From assembly GCF_009389715.1 (NCBI RefSeq), contig NC_052399.1, forward strand, positions 4,962,585-5,026,584: a stretch of 64,000 nucleotides of DNA. Reading direction: 5' to 3'. The stretch is from Phoenix dactylifera. Lineage: Eukaryota > Streptophyta > Magnoliopsida > Arecales > Arecaceae. Under the pieces are notes generated by a model. It worked only from the letters and a program-made list of their open reading frames with translations. It searched no databases and was not told the origin of the DNA. Below are positions 52,360-63,906 of the stretch, in pieces; the stretch's first letter is position 1, and the number at the start of each line of letters is the position of its first letter. Both the position numbers and the translations under genes were made by a program.

Positions 52360-55300
52360 TCAGGTTTACTTTGAAATCTTCCTCAGTGCAATAGTCCTGG
52401 CATGCAATGTTCATTATATTGGTTTGTCAAAAATCTTTTAAAGATCAGGATGCTAATCTTTTAAGCTGCAGCACATTGCTGCTTCATCCATCAGTAGCAC
52501 TGATCTAACTTGATCATTCTGTAAATAGTACCCATTGATTTCTTAAATTAAATTTTGTAGACTATATCCTCATTTCCTCTCATAGGTAAGTAGTTGTTTT
52601 TTTTCTTGTTTTCGCTTTCCCTTTGGCTTCTGAAATAAGGATAATTTTGAAGTAAATAAAATTAAATCTCTAATATTGCTTCTGTTTTTGTGATTTAGTG
52701 CCATGTGATCTGCTCAGGAGATATTGAGTGTTTGGGGATTACAGATCTCTTGAAAATTTCAGTGAATATATTTTGAATATCATGTAGTAGTTATAAAGGC
52801 TATGGTGTATATGTATTCCTTCAGCCCACCATGGGCGAAGGTTATTGTTAGTCTCTTGGCACGATCAGACTGGTCTTTGTTGAATCCATGATTGAAAAAC
52901 AATGTAGACCTTAGTTTTTTTTGAGCATTCGGTGACATGATTAATTGGTAGCTAATGCTCAATTGCTCGATTATTTGATATCTATAAGAAGACACATTCT
53001 GTGGAAGATATATTTATCCAATATAATTATCAGCATATAACATTTGATGGAAAAACTATCAATTACTGAAATTTAAGGATATGTATGTGCAGACGTTGTC
53101 CTCAGTCCAAAGATCATATTGCAGAAATCAATTCCATGTGTTCAAAGAACTAGTATTACTTTATTGTCTGTTATAATAGAACAGAACCATGTTCTTTATC
53201 AACGACACCTAGTAGTGCTCAATTAGCATGTTGCTCCAGTCCAGCATATCGAAAGCCATTCACTTAGAATTCACTCAAAACGGGGATGTTTTACATCACT
53301 CACAAAGAACCACAAGAGAAAGCCCCTTGTCAATTTATTTATTTTGCTTTTGTGTGTTGGAGGTTGCCGGCAATTTTGTGCCTGCTAGACGGTTGGGGTT
53401 GCACTCCCCTGAAAAAGTTCTGTTTGTCATTTTATGAACAGTTTTCTCTAGTTCTTATAAGCCTAAAATTTTTGATTGACAAAACCAAAAACTTCAGCCA
53501 ACGAAAACTTTTTGAACAGGGCTGTATGCTTATGGATTTAATCATGTCTAAATTTTTAATGTGTCATTTTAGTCTGTTAAGTTTGTTGATCTAAACTTTT
53601 CCTGTATTAATCTGATTTTGAGACTGAAAATGTAGATGCAGTCGTGAGGCATCTCTTCAAAGAAAACTGCCATCTTTTTTGTAATAAAAAAAATGCACGG
53701 TTTAACATAATGATCCCTGCCCGTGATAAGGGTACATTTCAGTCTGAAGATGCATGCATAATTTATGCGACTATTTTATGTGTACCTTCACGGATTACTT
53801 TTCCTGTTCTTAGAACTAGAGAACAATAATCATACTTGTAGCAGCATATTATTTGACAGGGAATGATGTAACAAAAGCTCATCACACATGTATCAAAGGA
53901 AAAGCAGTTCGTTAGGAATATGAAAAGTCCTTCAGCTATGTTAGGAGCTATGCAGCACTAAAACGTTTAGTAGAAGAAACTATCTATTAAGTTGACCCTG
54001 TATAGCGCTCCTAAAACAATTTCTTGCCTCCTTACGATAACCATTTGTTCTGAATATTGATCTTGAAGTATACACTTGTTTTGATAACCAGGGAAATACC
54101 TCTCCCAGATTTCAGCTTGTTCAGGTGTGGAAAAAAAATGCCAATCCTCGTGTCCAACGAGCATGGTTTCAACAAATCTAGAGTATGTATAAAAATATAA
54201 GTAGATCATGCACATACCTAACTGTACTAGTTTTCTGATTAAGGTACGGGGAAATCCCTGTCCACAAGAGAAGCCGTAGAGAAAAGGACCGATTATTCAG
54301 GGACCATGAAATTTGGTTGTGACACTCGTCCTCTATAAGTGAAGTCGTCCGACCGTCAGGTTGGGAAGTCCCAACTGGAATTGAGCTATTTTTCCCCCCA
54401 AGAATAAGAAGAAAAAGACATGTAGGGGTTAGATTTTCTGATCCGAACTTCATACAAGTTGGCTATGACCAAAGCCTCGCATTGATCGGGGTTACAAGAG
54501 CATGGTTGTATTTTGCTATTATGGGCCTAGCTCGGCCTGAGTCAGGACATGGATCTTAAAAGTAGAATATGGTCTATTTGCTAGTGCTGGTTCTTCCAAG
54601 TCATCAGCAGTTGTATCTTCTTTTAAGAAATACAGCGGTAATATGCCATATCCAAGGGTTCTAGCTTGGTTCGCTCCACCAAAAGTTTGGCTAGGTGAAG
54701 TAGATTGATGGCTGGTCCGACAGGTTGAATCGAATGATCTCAGTTGGATTCGGAATGAGTCAAGGTTTCATATGTTATCATCCTATGTCGCCCGATCCAA
54801 GTATGACTTGGCCCGACCAGTTGCGACCCCTACCTTCACCTCTTTTCTGTGCTGCTTGTTTCTCGCTTGTCCCCATCTAAACTCTCGTAGTTTAAGTAGG
54901 AAAAGACCCTAACCGGGGGTCTGTAGAGCAAGTTAGGCCGAAATATGTAGATATCCGGGGATGAGATCGAGATTTGTCCTTCGGAGAAATCTGAAGGGCG
55001 AGTCGCAAATCCTCCGAGTCCCCAGGGGTGGTGGAAATCTCTGTTTTAAGTGGATTAATCCATTCCTAGTTTTAGGGATTGAGGGATCGACAGGCATTTT
55101 CAACCCTTCAATTTCTCTTGCTACTGGATAACACGCAGTGTGAAGCATTTCTCTTGTTCCAAGTTGCATGTTGCACCTTTGCTAGCCTCTTCCATTAGCT
55201 ATTTTCGGTGAGATTGGCTTACATTTATGGTTGTTTTCATCAATGTCACTATTTCCTCATGCTTCGGTAGGACACATGTAGGGTTTATGACCTGATTACA

Positions 55301-57271
55301 GGAAAGTGGAGAAGTTATCAACTTAAGACTAAACTTGAATAAGCAAGCATATGAGCACCAATTAAGTTCATTGCTTCTGTTTCTTTGTTACACTTCATGA
55401 GTTGAAGTAGCGTGGTAATCCACTTCTTCTCAAGGGACGAGAAAAAATTAAAAGGTTCATCGCTCGAGTTAGTTGCCTGAAAAGCAAGCATCTAGAGCAT
55501 CTTAACGACACAATATAAATCATTACAGATTTATACATAGGGCTACAAATAATGGTTTCACCTCCTTCACTTGGAGGAAATTCAAATTCGAGTTCAAACC
55601 TTCTTGACGATGGTGACAAAATGGCGACGAAGATGTAACATAATTTTTTCATTGATGTGAGATGTAGTTTAACCATTGATGTTATTCCCTCTTTATTTAT
55701 TATATTCAACTATGGCATGCTATCTTTAATGATGGTGATAGGGTCAAAATTATGATAATTACCATGGATAAGCCTTAATTTTTAATTTTCTTTGCTTAAG
55801 AATATCTTTTCAATTTTAATTATTAGGAAAGATATTATTTTTCATGTTTTCAAAAGATGCAACTTATTTCGGAAAAAAAAGAAATCCATAGATAGAGGGT
55901 CAAATAACGAGGTTTTGGCTTTCTTTAAATGCCCCTAACCTCCCAAGCATCTGTTACCATCATTGAGAAAGTTCCATAAACTATTCTAATTGTGAACGAA
56001 GTTGACAATAGCAAACATGTGAATTCAATTTCTTTATCTTATAACAAATTATAAATAAGATCTATGAGTTTCAATTTCAAAGTCAATGATGGCAATAATA
56101 TAATTTTTAAATATATTTCAAATAAATGCCATCAAATTCATTTTAGTTTTTCTTTTTTTATTTCCTTCTCAAAAAATAGGTGCAAAAATGTCACGACCTA
56201 TCTTGTTTTATCATTTTCTCTTATTACGAGGACCTACATTCTTGTCTTTATGTGTATCCCCGTTAAATGGAAAGAAAAGGTATATATAGACGCAGTTGAA
56301 AGCAAGCAAAACGTCAAAAAGATCACGTCACAAAGTAGGAATGACACTGTTGAACTGGGAATTAACTTAATGGATGGAACCAAAATAGTGCTTTGGACGT
56401 ATCTTCCTGGACTATTCTAGGAACTCCTTGATGATCTGATAGAAGACAACACTTACATGCGTATAAAAGATCCGAAACTTGTGAATTAATTTCGATCAAA
56501 TGAGAATGATTTTTGCAATTATAGAACCTAAATATAGTTTCATACCATATATCACATGACCCTCATCATCAGTGGCTTCTAGCTCTCGAAAGGCCATTAT
56601 ATATACTTCAAAAATGGACAAATGATATCAAGGTTCTTAGATTTTTTTTTTTTTTTTTTTTTAAATGAGTAATAATATGTGGACATGTTAGGTTTAAACT
56701 AGGAATTAATATATATAATCCTAGTAGGCACAATTACTGAGATGTTTTCTTTCAGATGGATATAAGATTCTTGATGGTCACCTCTAGTCTCTTTTATTAT
56801 TGTGAACATTGTCTTTGATAGTACTCCCAACTTCTCCCTTGCGAACAGGTTCCGTATAACCATTATTGCCATCTCCCATGGACCAGCGCCATAAGACCTG
56901 AACAGTCCTAAGATGTTAAAATTTTCATTGTGGACCTTTGTCGACATGAGAACTCAGGGTTGAGCCAAGATTAGTTAAACCCATTTTATCTTGTTGCAAA
57001 AAAGGCCAGCTCTAGTATGTATAGAGACAGCAAGTGAAGAACTGGTCATTTACAGATACCAAAATCAAAATTCAAGACCAAGAGGAACAACCAGAGGACC
57101 AAATTTGGTAGGGCAGTATCGTCAAAGTCAAGGTTTGTGACCAATGAACCATCACCTTTGAAGTTTTGCCACCTCCCAAGATATTTCAACTTGGCTCAAG
57201 TTGAAATCTAGCTTTAGATTCATAACTTCAACACATCATATTCATGCATGTAGTAACTACTAATGTTGGAT

Positions 57272-57305
<34 letters not shown>

Positions 57306-58392
57306 TATCTATCTATCTATCTATCTATCTATCATTTCTATTCTTATAATTCTGGCATCTTGCTGAACCATTTAAATTGCTTGTGTCTTGCGTTCCTTTG
57401 CAACTGCTGTTGAGTTGGATTTGCCCTGAAGAAGATTGATGTATCTCCACTACTTAAGATCATCAACCCTTAAAAAAGAAGAAGAAGAAGAAGAAGAAGA
57501 AGAAAACCCTACTTTTTTCCTCAAAGGAGATTCTTACCAACTTCTCTTGATTACCCACTAACGGAATCTAACCATACCGGATCTCTAATGTACTCTTGGC
57601 ATCTTAACCCACCACCTGCCCCACCAGTGCAGCTGCACAATCTTCAGTCCAATTTAGTTTCTACTTCCATTCAGGAATGGTCCAATCCACAATTATTCCA
57701 AAGGTAGATTTGAGCCTTTTCCTGAATTAAATTGTTATACTACCTGGACTCTTGTGGTCGCATGCATTCCAATCATATAACACAGAAAGGAAGCATAACA
57801 AAAAGATGGTGAGCCATGGGCTACGGTATACATATTCATTCTTTTTCGTTTCGCTTTGTTTTGTTTCTTTCTTGTGGTTTGTGCTCCAAAGTAAGGATAA
57901 AAGCGAGCATAGACTGGTCAGGCTACATATGTTTAGCTGGATGGCTTTGCCATAACACTTAATTGGAAAGCTTTTATTCGGTCTCAGACTCACTGATTAA
58001 AGTGTTTGGTATCATCCAGAGCTCTAAGAACATTAGCTTTGACAATTCATGCTCGAGAAACTAAAAATATTACTGAAGGTGGGTTGGGAAACCCTTGCCT
58101 CCTTTCATTCTCTAGGCCTTTTTCTCCTATTGTCCCAACAAGTCTTCAACCAAGAACTGCCTTGGGTTTTAAGGTGCCCAATTCGGGAGGGTTGGGAGGG
58201 AGAGAGAAAGAGGCTGAATAATGCAACATTCCTCAGTTGATATCCATTTCTCTTTCACTTCACTCTCAAACCCAAAGCGGTGGGCGGAAAAAACATGCAA
58301 GAAGAAAAATAAAGGTTTGTTCCAATAACTCACTTGGATGGGCAATTCCTTATTTCTGTTTTCATTCAGAATGAGCAAGTGGTTGCTGTCCC
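52360..58392. other. Intergenic region between the hydrolase and JAGGED-like genes
   Basis: The first few hundred bases after 52359 will hold the hydrolase 3' UTR (AATAAA-like AGTAAATAAAATTAAA at about 52650). Beyond this I see no conserved motif on either strand. It contains simple repeats: a T run at 56643-56664, compound (TC)n(TCTA)n at 57273-57338 and (GAA)n at 57475-57504. The bases just below 58393 should be the JAGGED 3' UTR. Confidence 0.4.
57273..57338 (+). repeat. Compound (TC)n(TCTA)n microsatellite
   Basis: A run of about ten TC units passes into about ten TCTA units. Intergenic, about 1 kb downstream of the JAGGED-like gene in its reading direction. Confidence 0.95.
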
Positions 58393-59943
58393 TTAACCTT
58401 GGAAGTTATCCCGAAATCGATCCATGGTAGAGGGGGAATCCATGTGCTGGTCATGTCCATAGCCACAATTCCAATTCATCGCATCTGCTTGATTCCCGGA
58501 ACTGTCTCTAGTCATAGGCGCTTGTACCCCTTCCATGGAGAAGCTGTGAGCAAGAGGGGCTCCAAAGAAAGCGTAGCTCGAATCGGGTCCATAACTGGGG
58601 TGATGTGGTTGGCGCTGGGAGCTACTGCTGAGGACATGGCCTATGAAGTAATCACCGACGGAATGATGGGAAGGAGGGTAGGATGGTGGGTGAGGTATGG
58701 GGTGTGAGGAAGAGGTAGGGTAAACATATGGTTGTAGAGGTGGTGGTGGTGGTGGTGGTGGTGGTGGTGGTGGATGTGATGGTAGCCTCGGATAGACAGG
58801 CCGGTATTGAAGACACGGGTCTCCCATGCTGCCACCTCTATGCTGGAATCCTCCTGGAGGGATAGGTTGTGTGTTCCCGAGATTTAGATCTCTCAAGCTG
58901 CTGTTTTGATCAAAGAATCGATATCATTAAGGACTAGATTGTTGACAAACTTTAAATCTCTACGATGAAGAAGAAAAGGAGAGTCTCTACCTAGGAAAGT
59001 AAAAATACTTTTGGTTTCGCAGGAGGAAATGGAAGATCAATAAGCATTTGGGCTCAAAAGGGAAGGAAATATTTATAGATATAGGGAAATGTAAGATTGA
59101 GCAAAGTTTCTTTGGTCACTTACCCCACATGAGCGCTGGCCCCAGCCAGACCTTCATTGCTGAACACGAGTTGACGAGCACGGTTAAGAGTCTCCGTCTC
59201 CCTCTCTGATCGAAATCAAAAGAAATCAACATGAATGCTCAAACACTACTAGCTAAAACAAAGTGCTTGCTGTACATATTATCAGGTAGTTTAAAAATAG
59301 TACTAGTAAATCTTATATTGAGAACATAAAACCCATGATTCTAATCTGGTAGTGCAACTGCTATAGCAGTGCTCTTGCCTTGGCGATGCCGGTTCATGTG
59401 ACCACCCAATGCTTGAGACTTGCAGAACTTTAGGGAGCAAAACCGGCACTCGTAGGCCTTTGCGCTGTCATCTTTTCCTCCGCTCTTCTTTTTCTTAAAC
59501 CCTGCACCATTTTATCCTCTTGAGTAAATTAGTAATTGACTAGGAGAAAAACGCATGATAAAAACTATAATCAGAACAAATAGACCAGTAACTTTACTGT
59601 TCCTACTCTCTCTCTCTCTCTCTCTCTCCCCCCCTCCCTCCCTCCCTCCTTTACTTAAAAAACTCTAAATCATCATGTAAATTATTTTTTAATTTGTTTC
59701 TTAATTATTTCTTATGCTTCCCAACGTACTAGCAGTATCGGTGGATGCAGCAGTTGTCGTCGAGCTCTCCTCCAAAGCCTGCTTACCGTATTCCTCCGGC
59801 AAGTTGTTGAGGTCTAATGGGTTTCCCTCTGGTCTCCTGCAACCAAAACAAAGAACACACTTGTTAAGTTTCCAAAAGGACAGTTTAAAATAAGATGAGA
59901 GGAAAAATGAAAGAAGAGGATGAATGGAAGAAGGGTTATACAT
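58393..59943 (-). CDS. JAG: Single C2H2 zinc finger transcription factor, JAGGED/STAMENLESS1 type
   Basis: Nuclear regulator of lateral organ and floral organ growth in Arabidopsis (JAG) and rice (SL1/OPB). Exons on the minus strand: start codon AT at 59943-59942, then 59836-59730, 59501-59379, 59205-59124 and 58900-58393; the sum is 822 bp, 273 aa. The N-terminus MRPEGNPLDLNNLPEE matches Arabidopsis JAG MRHEENYLDLNNLP in layout and contains the EAR-like LDLNNL repression motif. The finger is YECRFCSLKFCKSQALGGHM followed by NRHRQ (QALGGH class). ERETETLNRARQLVF follows as in JAG. A basic KKKKSGGK precedes the finger. The C-terminus has SLRDLNLG and a run of 12 prolines. Odd points: the start codon is split by an intron, the intron after the finger uses a GC donor (CAAG|GCAAGA), and the last acceptor is a NAGNAG. 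No other ATG is in frame upstream in exon 1. Confidence 0.9.
59606..59652 (+). repeat. (TC)n(CCCT)n microsatellite in an intron of the JAGGED-like gene
   Basis: A TC run followed by CCCT units in the second intron (59502-59729). On the coding strand it is a purine (GA/GGGA) tract. Together with the GA tract in the leader it gives the gene two purine repeats close to its start. Confidence 0.9.
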
Positions 59944-60077
59944 GGGAGTGCAGTCAAGGAGAAGACAAGGCAAAGAAAAAAGAGAGATGGAAGAAAGGTT
60001 GTGGAGACGAGAGCAAAGACTGCAGTTTGGGACTGCAATGTAGGGAAGACTGTTTTTAAGTGAGGGTGAAGAGAAAG

Positions 60078-60081
<4 letters not shown>

Positions 60082-60119
<38 letters not shown>

Positions 60120-60244
60120 TAGAGAGAGGCGATGAGGCTTGAAGGTTCTCTATCAGTTTTCCACTGCCCAGCCGTCGCTTTCTCTCTCGTCATCTTCCGT
60201 TCTCTTCTCTCTCCCAGTTTCAGTTGTCCCCCCCCCCCCCCCCC
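60082..60244 (+). repeat. (AG)n and poly-C tracts upstream of the JAGGED-like gene
   Basis: An AG run (60082-60112) and a 17-base C run (60228-60244), the latter flanked by CT repeats, lie 140-300 bp upstream of the exon 1 end of the minus-strand JAGGED-like gene, in its leader or core promoter. On the coding strand they are CT and poly-G. GA/CT tracts at plant promoters can bind BPC proteins; whether that occurs here is unknown. Confidence 0.85.
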
Positions 60245-60265
60245 TCTCTCTCTCTTCTCTTAGGG

Positions 60266-61170
60266 TGGTAATTTCGCGTCCCAACCTGCCAAATTGATCC
60301 GCAGCCGCCCCCTTCAAACGAGCTCTATTATGCTTCAAATCTAGTCCGAGGGTGACCACGCCGGTGGAGCCGAGGGAGCTGCCGGTGTGGAGAGGGGAAG
60401 ACGGGAACCACCTTTTGTGCAACGGCCGCGGACATGCACAAAGTCTCACTAGTTTTTCCGGTGAGGATCCTCCGACGATCAAGTTAGAGTAGACAAATTT
60501 TGGTCCAGCTCAAAGGGTCTCTTAGGGATTACCTGACCGAGCTATTTATAGCCTCGGTGGAGTGGCCCACGTGACGGAGGTACTGTCAGTCCCCATCATG
60601 AGGAGGTATGGTTCTGAGCCGGATGGCGTGCAGCACAGCCCGTTCTTAAGAACGGTAAGGCTTTGTCAGTTACAGCAGGGTATGGCCGGAGTAGTCAAGG
60701 TGCCGTGTGACTGCTGTAGGCCGATTATGGAGACATGATACGACAGTATGGTGGAGTACGGCCTCATAGGTGGGCGTAGGCCTACATGTGGATGTGGTTG
60801 TTGGCGAGGCCGAGCTCGTTAAGTAATCGCGTCAGGCGTTTAGTGAGGCCGGCTCGGTGTAGACTGGGAGGGCTCGATTTTTCAGATTTCGAGGTGTACT
60901 CGAGGGAGCGCTCCGAGCTTGGGGGTCGGAGCGTATGCTGTGTCTTGCTGGGGTCGGCATCTTGAACTTGGTCGGGATGGGTTAGCGTTTGCCTGGAGGC
61001 ACCCCAAACTTGATCCGAGGGGTCGGCGAATGTTCGGAGTTGGTGGAGTTCCGAGGACGAGCTGGCTCTGGGTAGAAGTGAAGGTTTAGTCATTCATCGT
61101 TGGTATTTACTGGGCCTAAACGAGGCGGCCTTTTAGTTGTGGGCTGGACGATCCGTTTTTCCCTCTATCA
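60266..61170 (-). mobile_element. 3' LTR of a minus-strand LTR retrotransposon
   Basis: On the minus strand the LTR begins at 61170 with TGATAGAGGGAAAAACGG, directly preceded by a polypurine tract (AAAATGGGGGGCAAA, 61171-61185). That order, tract then TG, marks the 5' edge of a 3' LTR. It contains TATAAATA (complement of 60543-60550) as a promoter and a downstream leader with GATCGTCGGAGGATCC and CACCGGCGTGGTCACC. The end is less certain: TTACCA at 60266 or TTTGGCA at about 60286. The rest of the element would extend right, past the window. Pol genes are not seen, so the superfamily (gypsy) is inferred from the accessory gene. Confidence 0.6.
60543..60550 (-). promoter_or_regulatory. LTR TATA box pointing toward the JAGGED-like gene
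   Basis: TATAAATA on the minus strand inside the LTR. The expected start of transcription is about 60515, and transcripts would run toward 59943. Standard TATA spacing is the only basis. Confidence 0.55.
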
Positions 61171-61332
61171 TTTGCCCCCCATTTTCGAGGTCGAGCTGCT
61201 TTGCTGCTCGGACGATGGAAGTAGTCGGACTTCTGATCGTCCAGTACTTTAAGGCCGTCTTAAGGCTCGCCACATGACGATTCCGGACCGGATGATCATT
61301 TACGTCGCTCGATCGGAGCTATTGCAGTGGCC

Positions 61333-61340
61333 TATATAAG
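61333..61340 (+). promoter_or_regulatory. TATA box of the antisense accessory gene
   Basis: CTATATAAGG sits 290 bp upstream of the ATG at 61623, on the opposite strand to the LTR promoter. The pyrimidine-rich stretch that follows (61363-61620) would be the leader. Confidence 0.5.
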
Positions 61341-61622
61341 GCCTGAAGAAGGGGTCGTAGGATCGTTGCTTGACCTTCCTCCTGCCCTGGTCTAGCCGCC
61401 GTTGCCGGAGTGTTAGAATTCTCTTCCAAGCGTTCTTGAGAGTTCTCGGGAGTTCTCGGCTAGCCTTTGCGTCATCCATCGTTTTTCTCTTTCGGAGGTC
61501 ATTCTTCTTCTTTGCTCATCCATCTTTTCCGGCGAGTTTTCGGGTAGGCATTTTATCCTTTTTTTCGGCCGCTTGGAGAGTTTTTCGATTTTCTCCTCCT
61601 TTTTAGTTTCAAAGCCTGGGTA

Positions 61623-63906
61623 ATGGACTCATCGACGAAGGCATCGATGTTCGATGCAGGTCCATCGCGAATTTCGACTTCTTCTGAGGTGGAAGAGGTT
61701 GGAGTAGAGGTGGGCCCGAGCCCATATGGAACCGGCTCGCTCATGATCGATGAGGATCTGGGCTCGGTTCGAGCCCGATTTTTCATTCCTCCGGAGTTCG
61801 TCCTTGAACTCTCGGACCTCGGAGGCCGAGTTACCAATCTCCAAACGGTTGGGTCGGAGTGTATGTAGATACACTCCAAGCAGGGCTGAGGTTTCCTCTT
61901 CATAAGTTCATGGGCGAGCTTCTGACGGCGTATGGCCTGGTGCCTGTGCAGCTTGCCCCGAACTCATGGAGGTTGATTATTGGCTTCCTCGCCTCTGCCT
62001 AGCACATAGCTTGCCCCCCCTAGTGAATGTCTTCAGAAGCTATTTTATATTAAAAGGCAACCCTGTAGATAAAGGGTGATGGTACTTTTTTTCTTGAGGA
62101 GGCCGTAAGCTATTTGGGGGTTTGCCCACTTTCATCCATGGATGGAAGGATAACCTTTTCTATATCTCCTCCAAGCGGTCGTGGGGATTTAATCCGACCT
62201 GGAGTTTTTTGTTGGCCTCGGTGAACAATACACTCCCGCAGTTGTCGCAGTTCGAGTAGAGAACCCTAGATAGTTTGCTTGGACTGAAAGAGACTCCTCG
62301 GCTTACCGACCTGCTCAGCGAGGAGGCCTTGGTGAATCTTAGCTTGAGTCCGGCCCGTCCCGAGGGTAAGAGCAATTTGACTTTTTCTTTTTTCATTCTT
62401 ACGTTAGGGATGCTGACAAAACTTTTTGTCTTGAGATATCGTATCGATGATTTTCGACACCAATACGCTGGTGGCCATATGTAAGAGGACAAAGGCCGCC
62501 CCCGAAGGGGTCCATCTTGAGGTGAGGCCAAAGAAGGCAAGAATCGCTTCTGGCCTTGAGGTCGGACAGGGAGAAGTCGTTGCCCCTGCTTTGGTCAGTT
62601 CTAGCCAGGGGCCCGTATGGGAGGCCGAGGTGCCCTAGTCAATGACTGGGGAAGATCTTCCTGCCCGGGCGGCGATCACGCTAACCGACCAAGTTCCAGA
62701 GATTGCCGCCGCAGCTCAACCGTCCAGGCTGGATTCTGAGCTGAGGTGTGGGCCTGGGACTTCAGTTCCTCCCACATTCTCGGCGTGCACCAAGGTTGTA
62801 ACTCCCTTCGAGGCTCCGGCCTTGGGGAGAATTGAATCAATGATTCCCCAATTCGGCGGAGAGTCATCGAGGCGCGTACCTGAGGGCGATTCGGCCCTCG
62901 GATCCGAAGATGTCGCCCGTGGACTCATGTGCAGCATCATGCTTCCGCGCGACTGCGTACTGATGGAGGGCGACCTTGGCAACCTCGTCGATCATGTCTA
63001 TTCAGCAAGCATACGGGTAAGTGATGTTCATTCTTTTGTCCTTTTTGTTTTGTGGATGATTAACTTTCACTGACACTTCCCTTTCTGTGCCAGTCTCTTT
63101 ACGTGATCGACGTGTTGATGTCCAACATGCTCGCCGACCGAGAGGAGCTCAAGGTACTCCAGCGGAGGACGGAGCGTGCCGAGCTCCAAAATCAAGAGGC
63201 TGAAGGCCGGCCAGCGTCTGCTGCGCAACGCCAGTAGGAAGCCGAGGGTCAAGTGGAAGCCGTCGAGCAGCAGCAGCATGAAGCCGAGGAGAAAGCTGCT
63301 GCCGCTGAACAACGGCTTCGAAAGACCAAGAAGAAGGTAGGCGCTTCCGAAGCAGTAATAAAGGATAAGGTTGCTTAGATTTAAGTCATGGAGGCTGAAC
63401 ACTCCCGAGCCTGCTCCTCCTCAGCGAGCCATATTGCTGAGCTCGAAGTCCCTCTAGCCCGCCTTCGGGGCAAGGCGGAGGAGCGGGAGCTGAAGATCGG
63501 GAAGCTCGAGGGTTTGGTGGAATCATCTGCCCACGAGGCCGTTGAGAAGTTTTGTCAGTTGGGGGAATATATCGCTTAACTGGCGGAAGGGGCTGCTGCT
63601 GCCATGATCCAAGGTTTTGACAATTGTCGTTTCCAAGTTCAGTAGCTCTGCCCTAGGGCAGAGCTCAGCGGCCTTGAACCGAACACGGACGGGGCCGCTG
63701 AGGAAGGAGAGGATGCCGCTGAAGTTGCTGGCGAGACCGAGCCAGAGATTGCCACTATAGGTGCTAATGGGATGGAATCATCAGCCATTCTTGAGGCTGC
63801 CCCTGGAGTTAAAGCCACCGTAGCGGACGGGGATGGTGCTTCTGAAGTTGCAGCTGAGCCGGAGGCTGCGACCGATAATAACGTGGAGGTTGTCCACGTC
63901 GATTGA
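61623..63906 (+). pseudogene. Decayed accessory gene of an LTR retrotransposon, putative gypsy-type transposon domain
   Basis: The first frame starts MDSSTKASMFDAGPSRIS and runs to a stop at 61865. After a shift come RFPLHKFMGELLTAYG-LVPVQLAPNSWRLIIGFLA and VNVFRSYFILKGNPVDKG, words of the plant putative gypsy-type transposon domain (PF04195, recalled). Two probable introns follow (about 62367-62440 and 63019-63094). Then come an acidic linker, a long Glu/Ala/Lys coiled coil (about 63100-63575) and an acidic Ala-rich tail ending in EVVHVD at 63906. Stops at 61868, 62638, 63235, 63380, 63577 and 63644 or nearby kill it. Its place next to the polypurine tract and its orientation against the LTR fit the antisense genes seen near the 3' LTR of some large plant gypsy elements. 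Role unknown. Confidence 0.65.

Noticed and set aside
58641..58835. Frame with a run of ten or more histidines
   Set aside because: It is another frame of the proline-coding repeat in the last JAGGED exon.
62160..62540. 126-codon minus-strand open frame
   Set aside because: It is antisense to the accessory pseudogene and has no independent motif.
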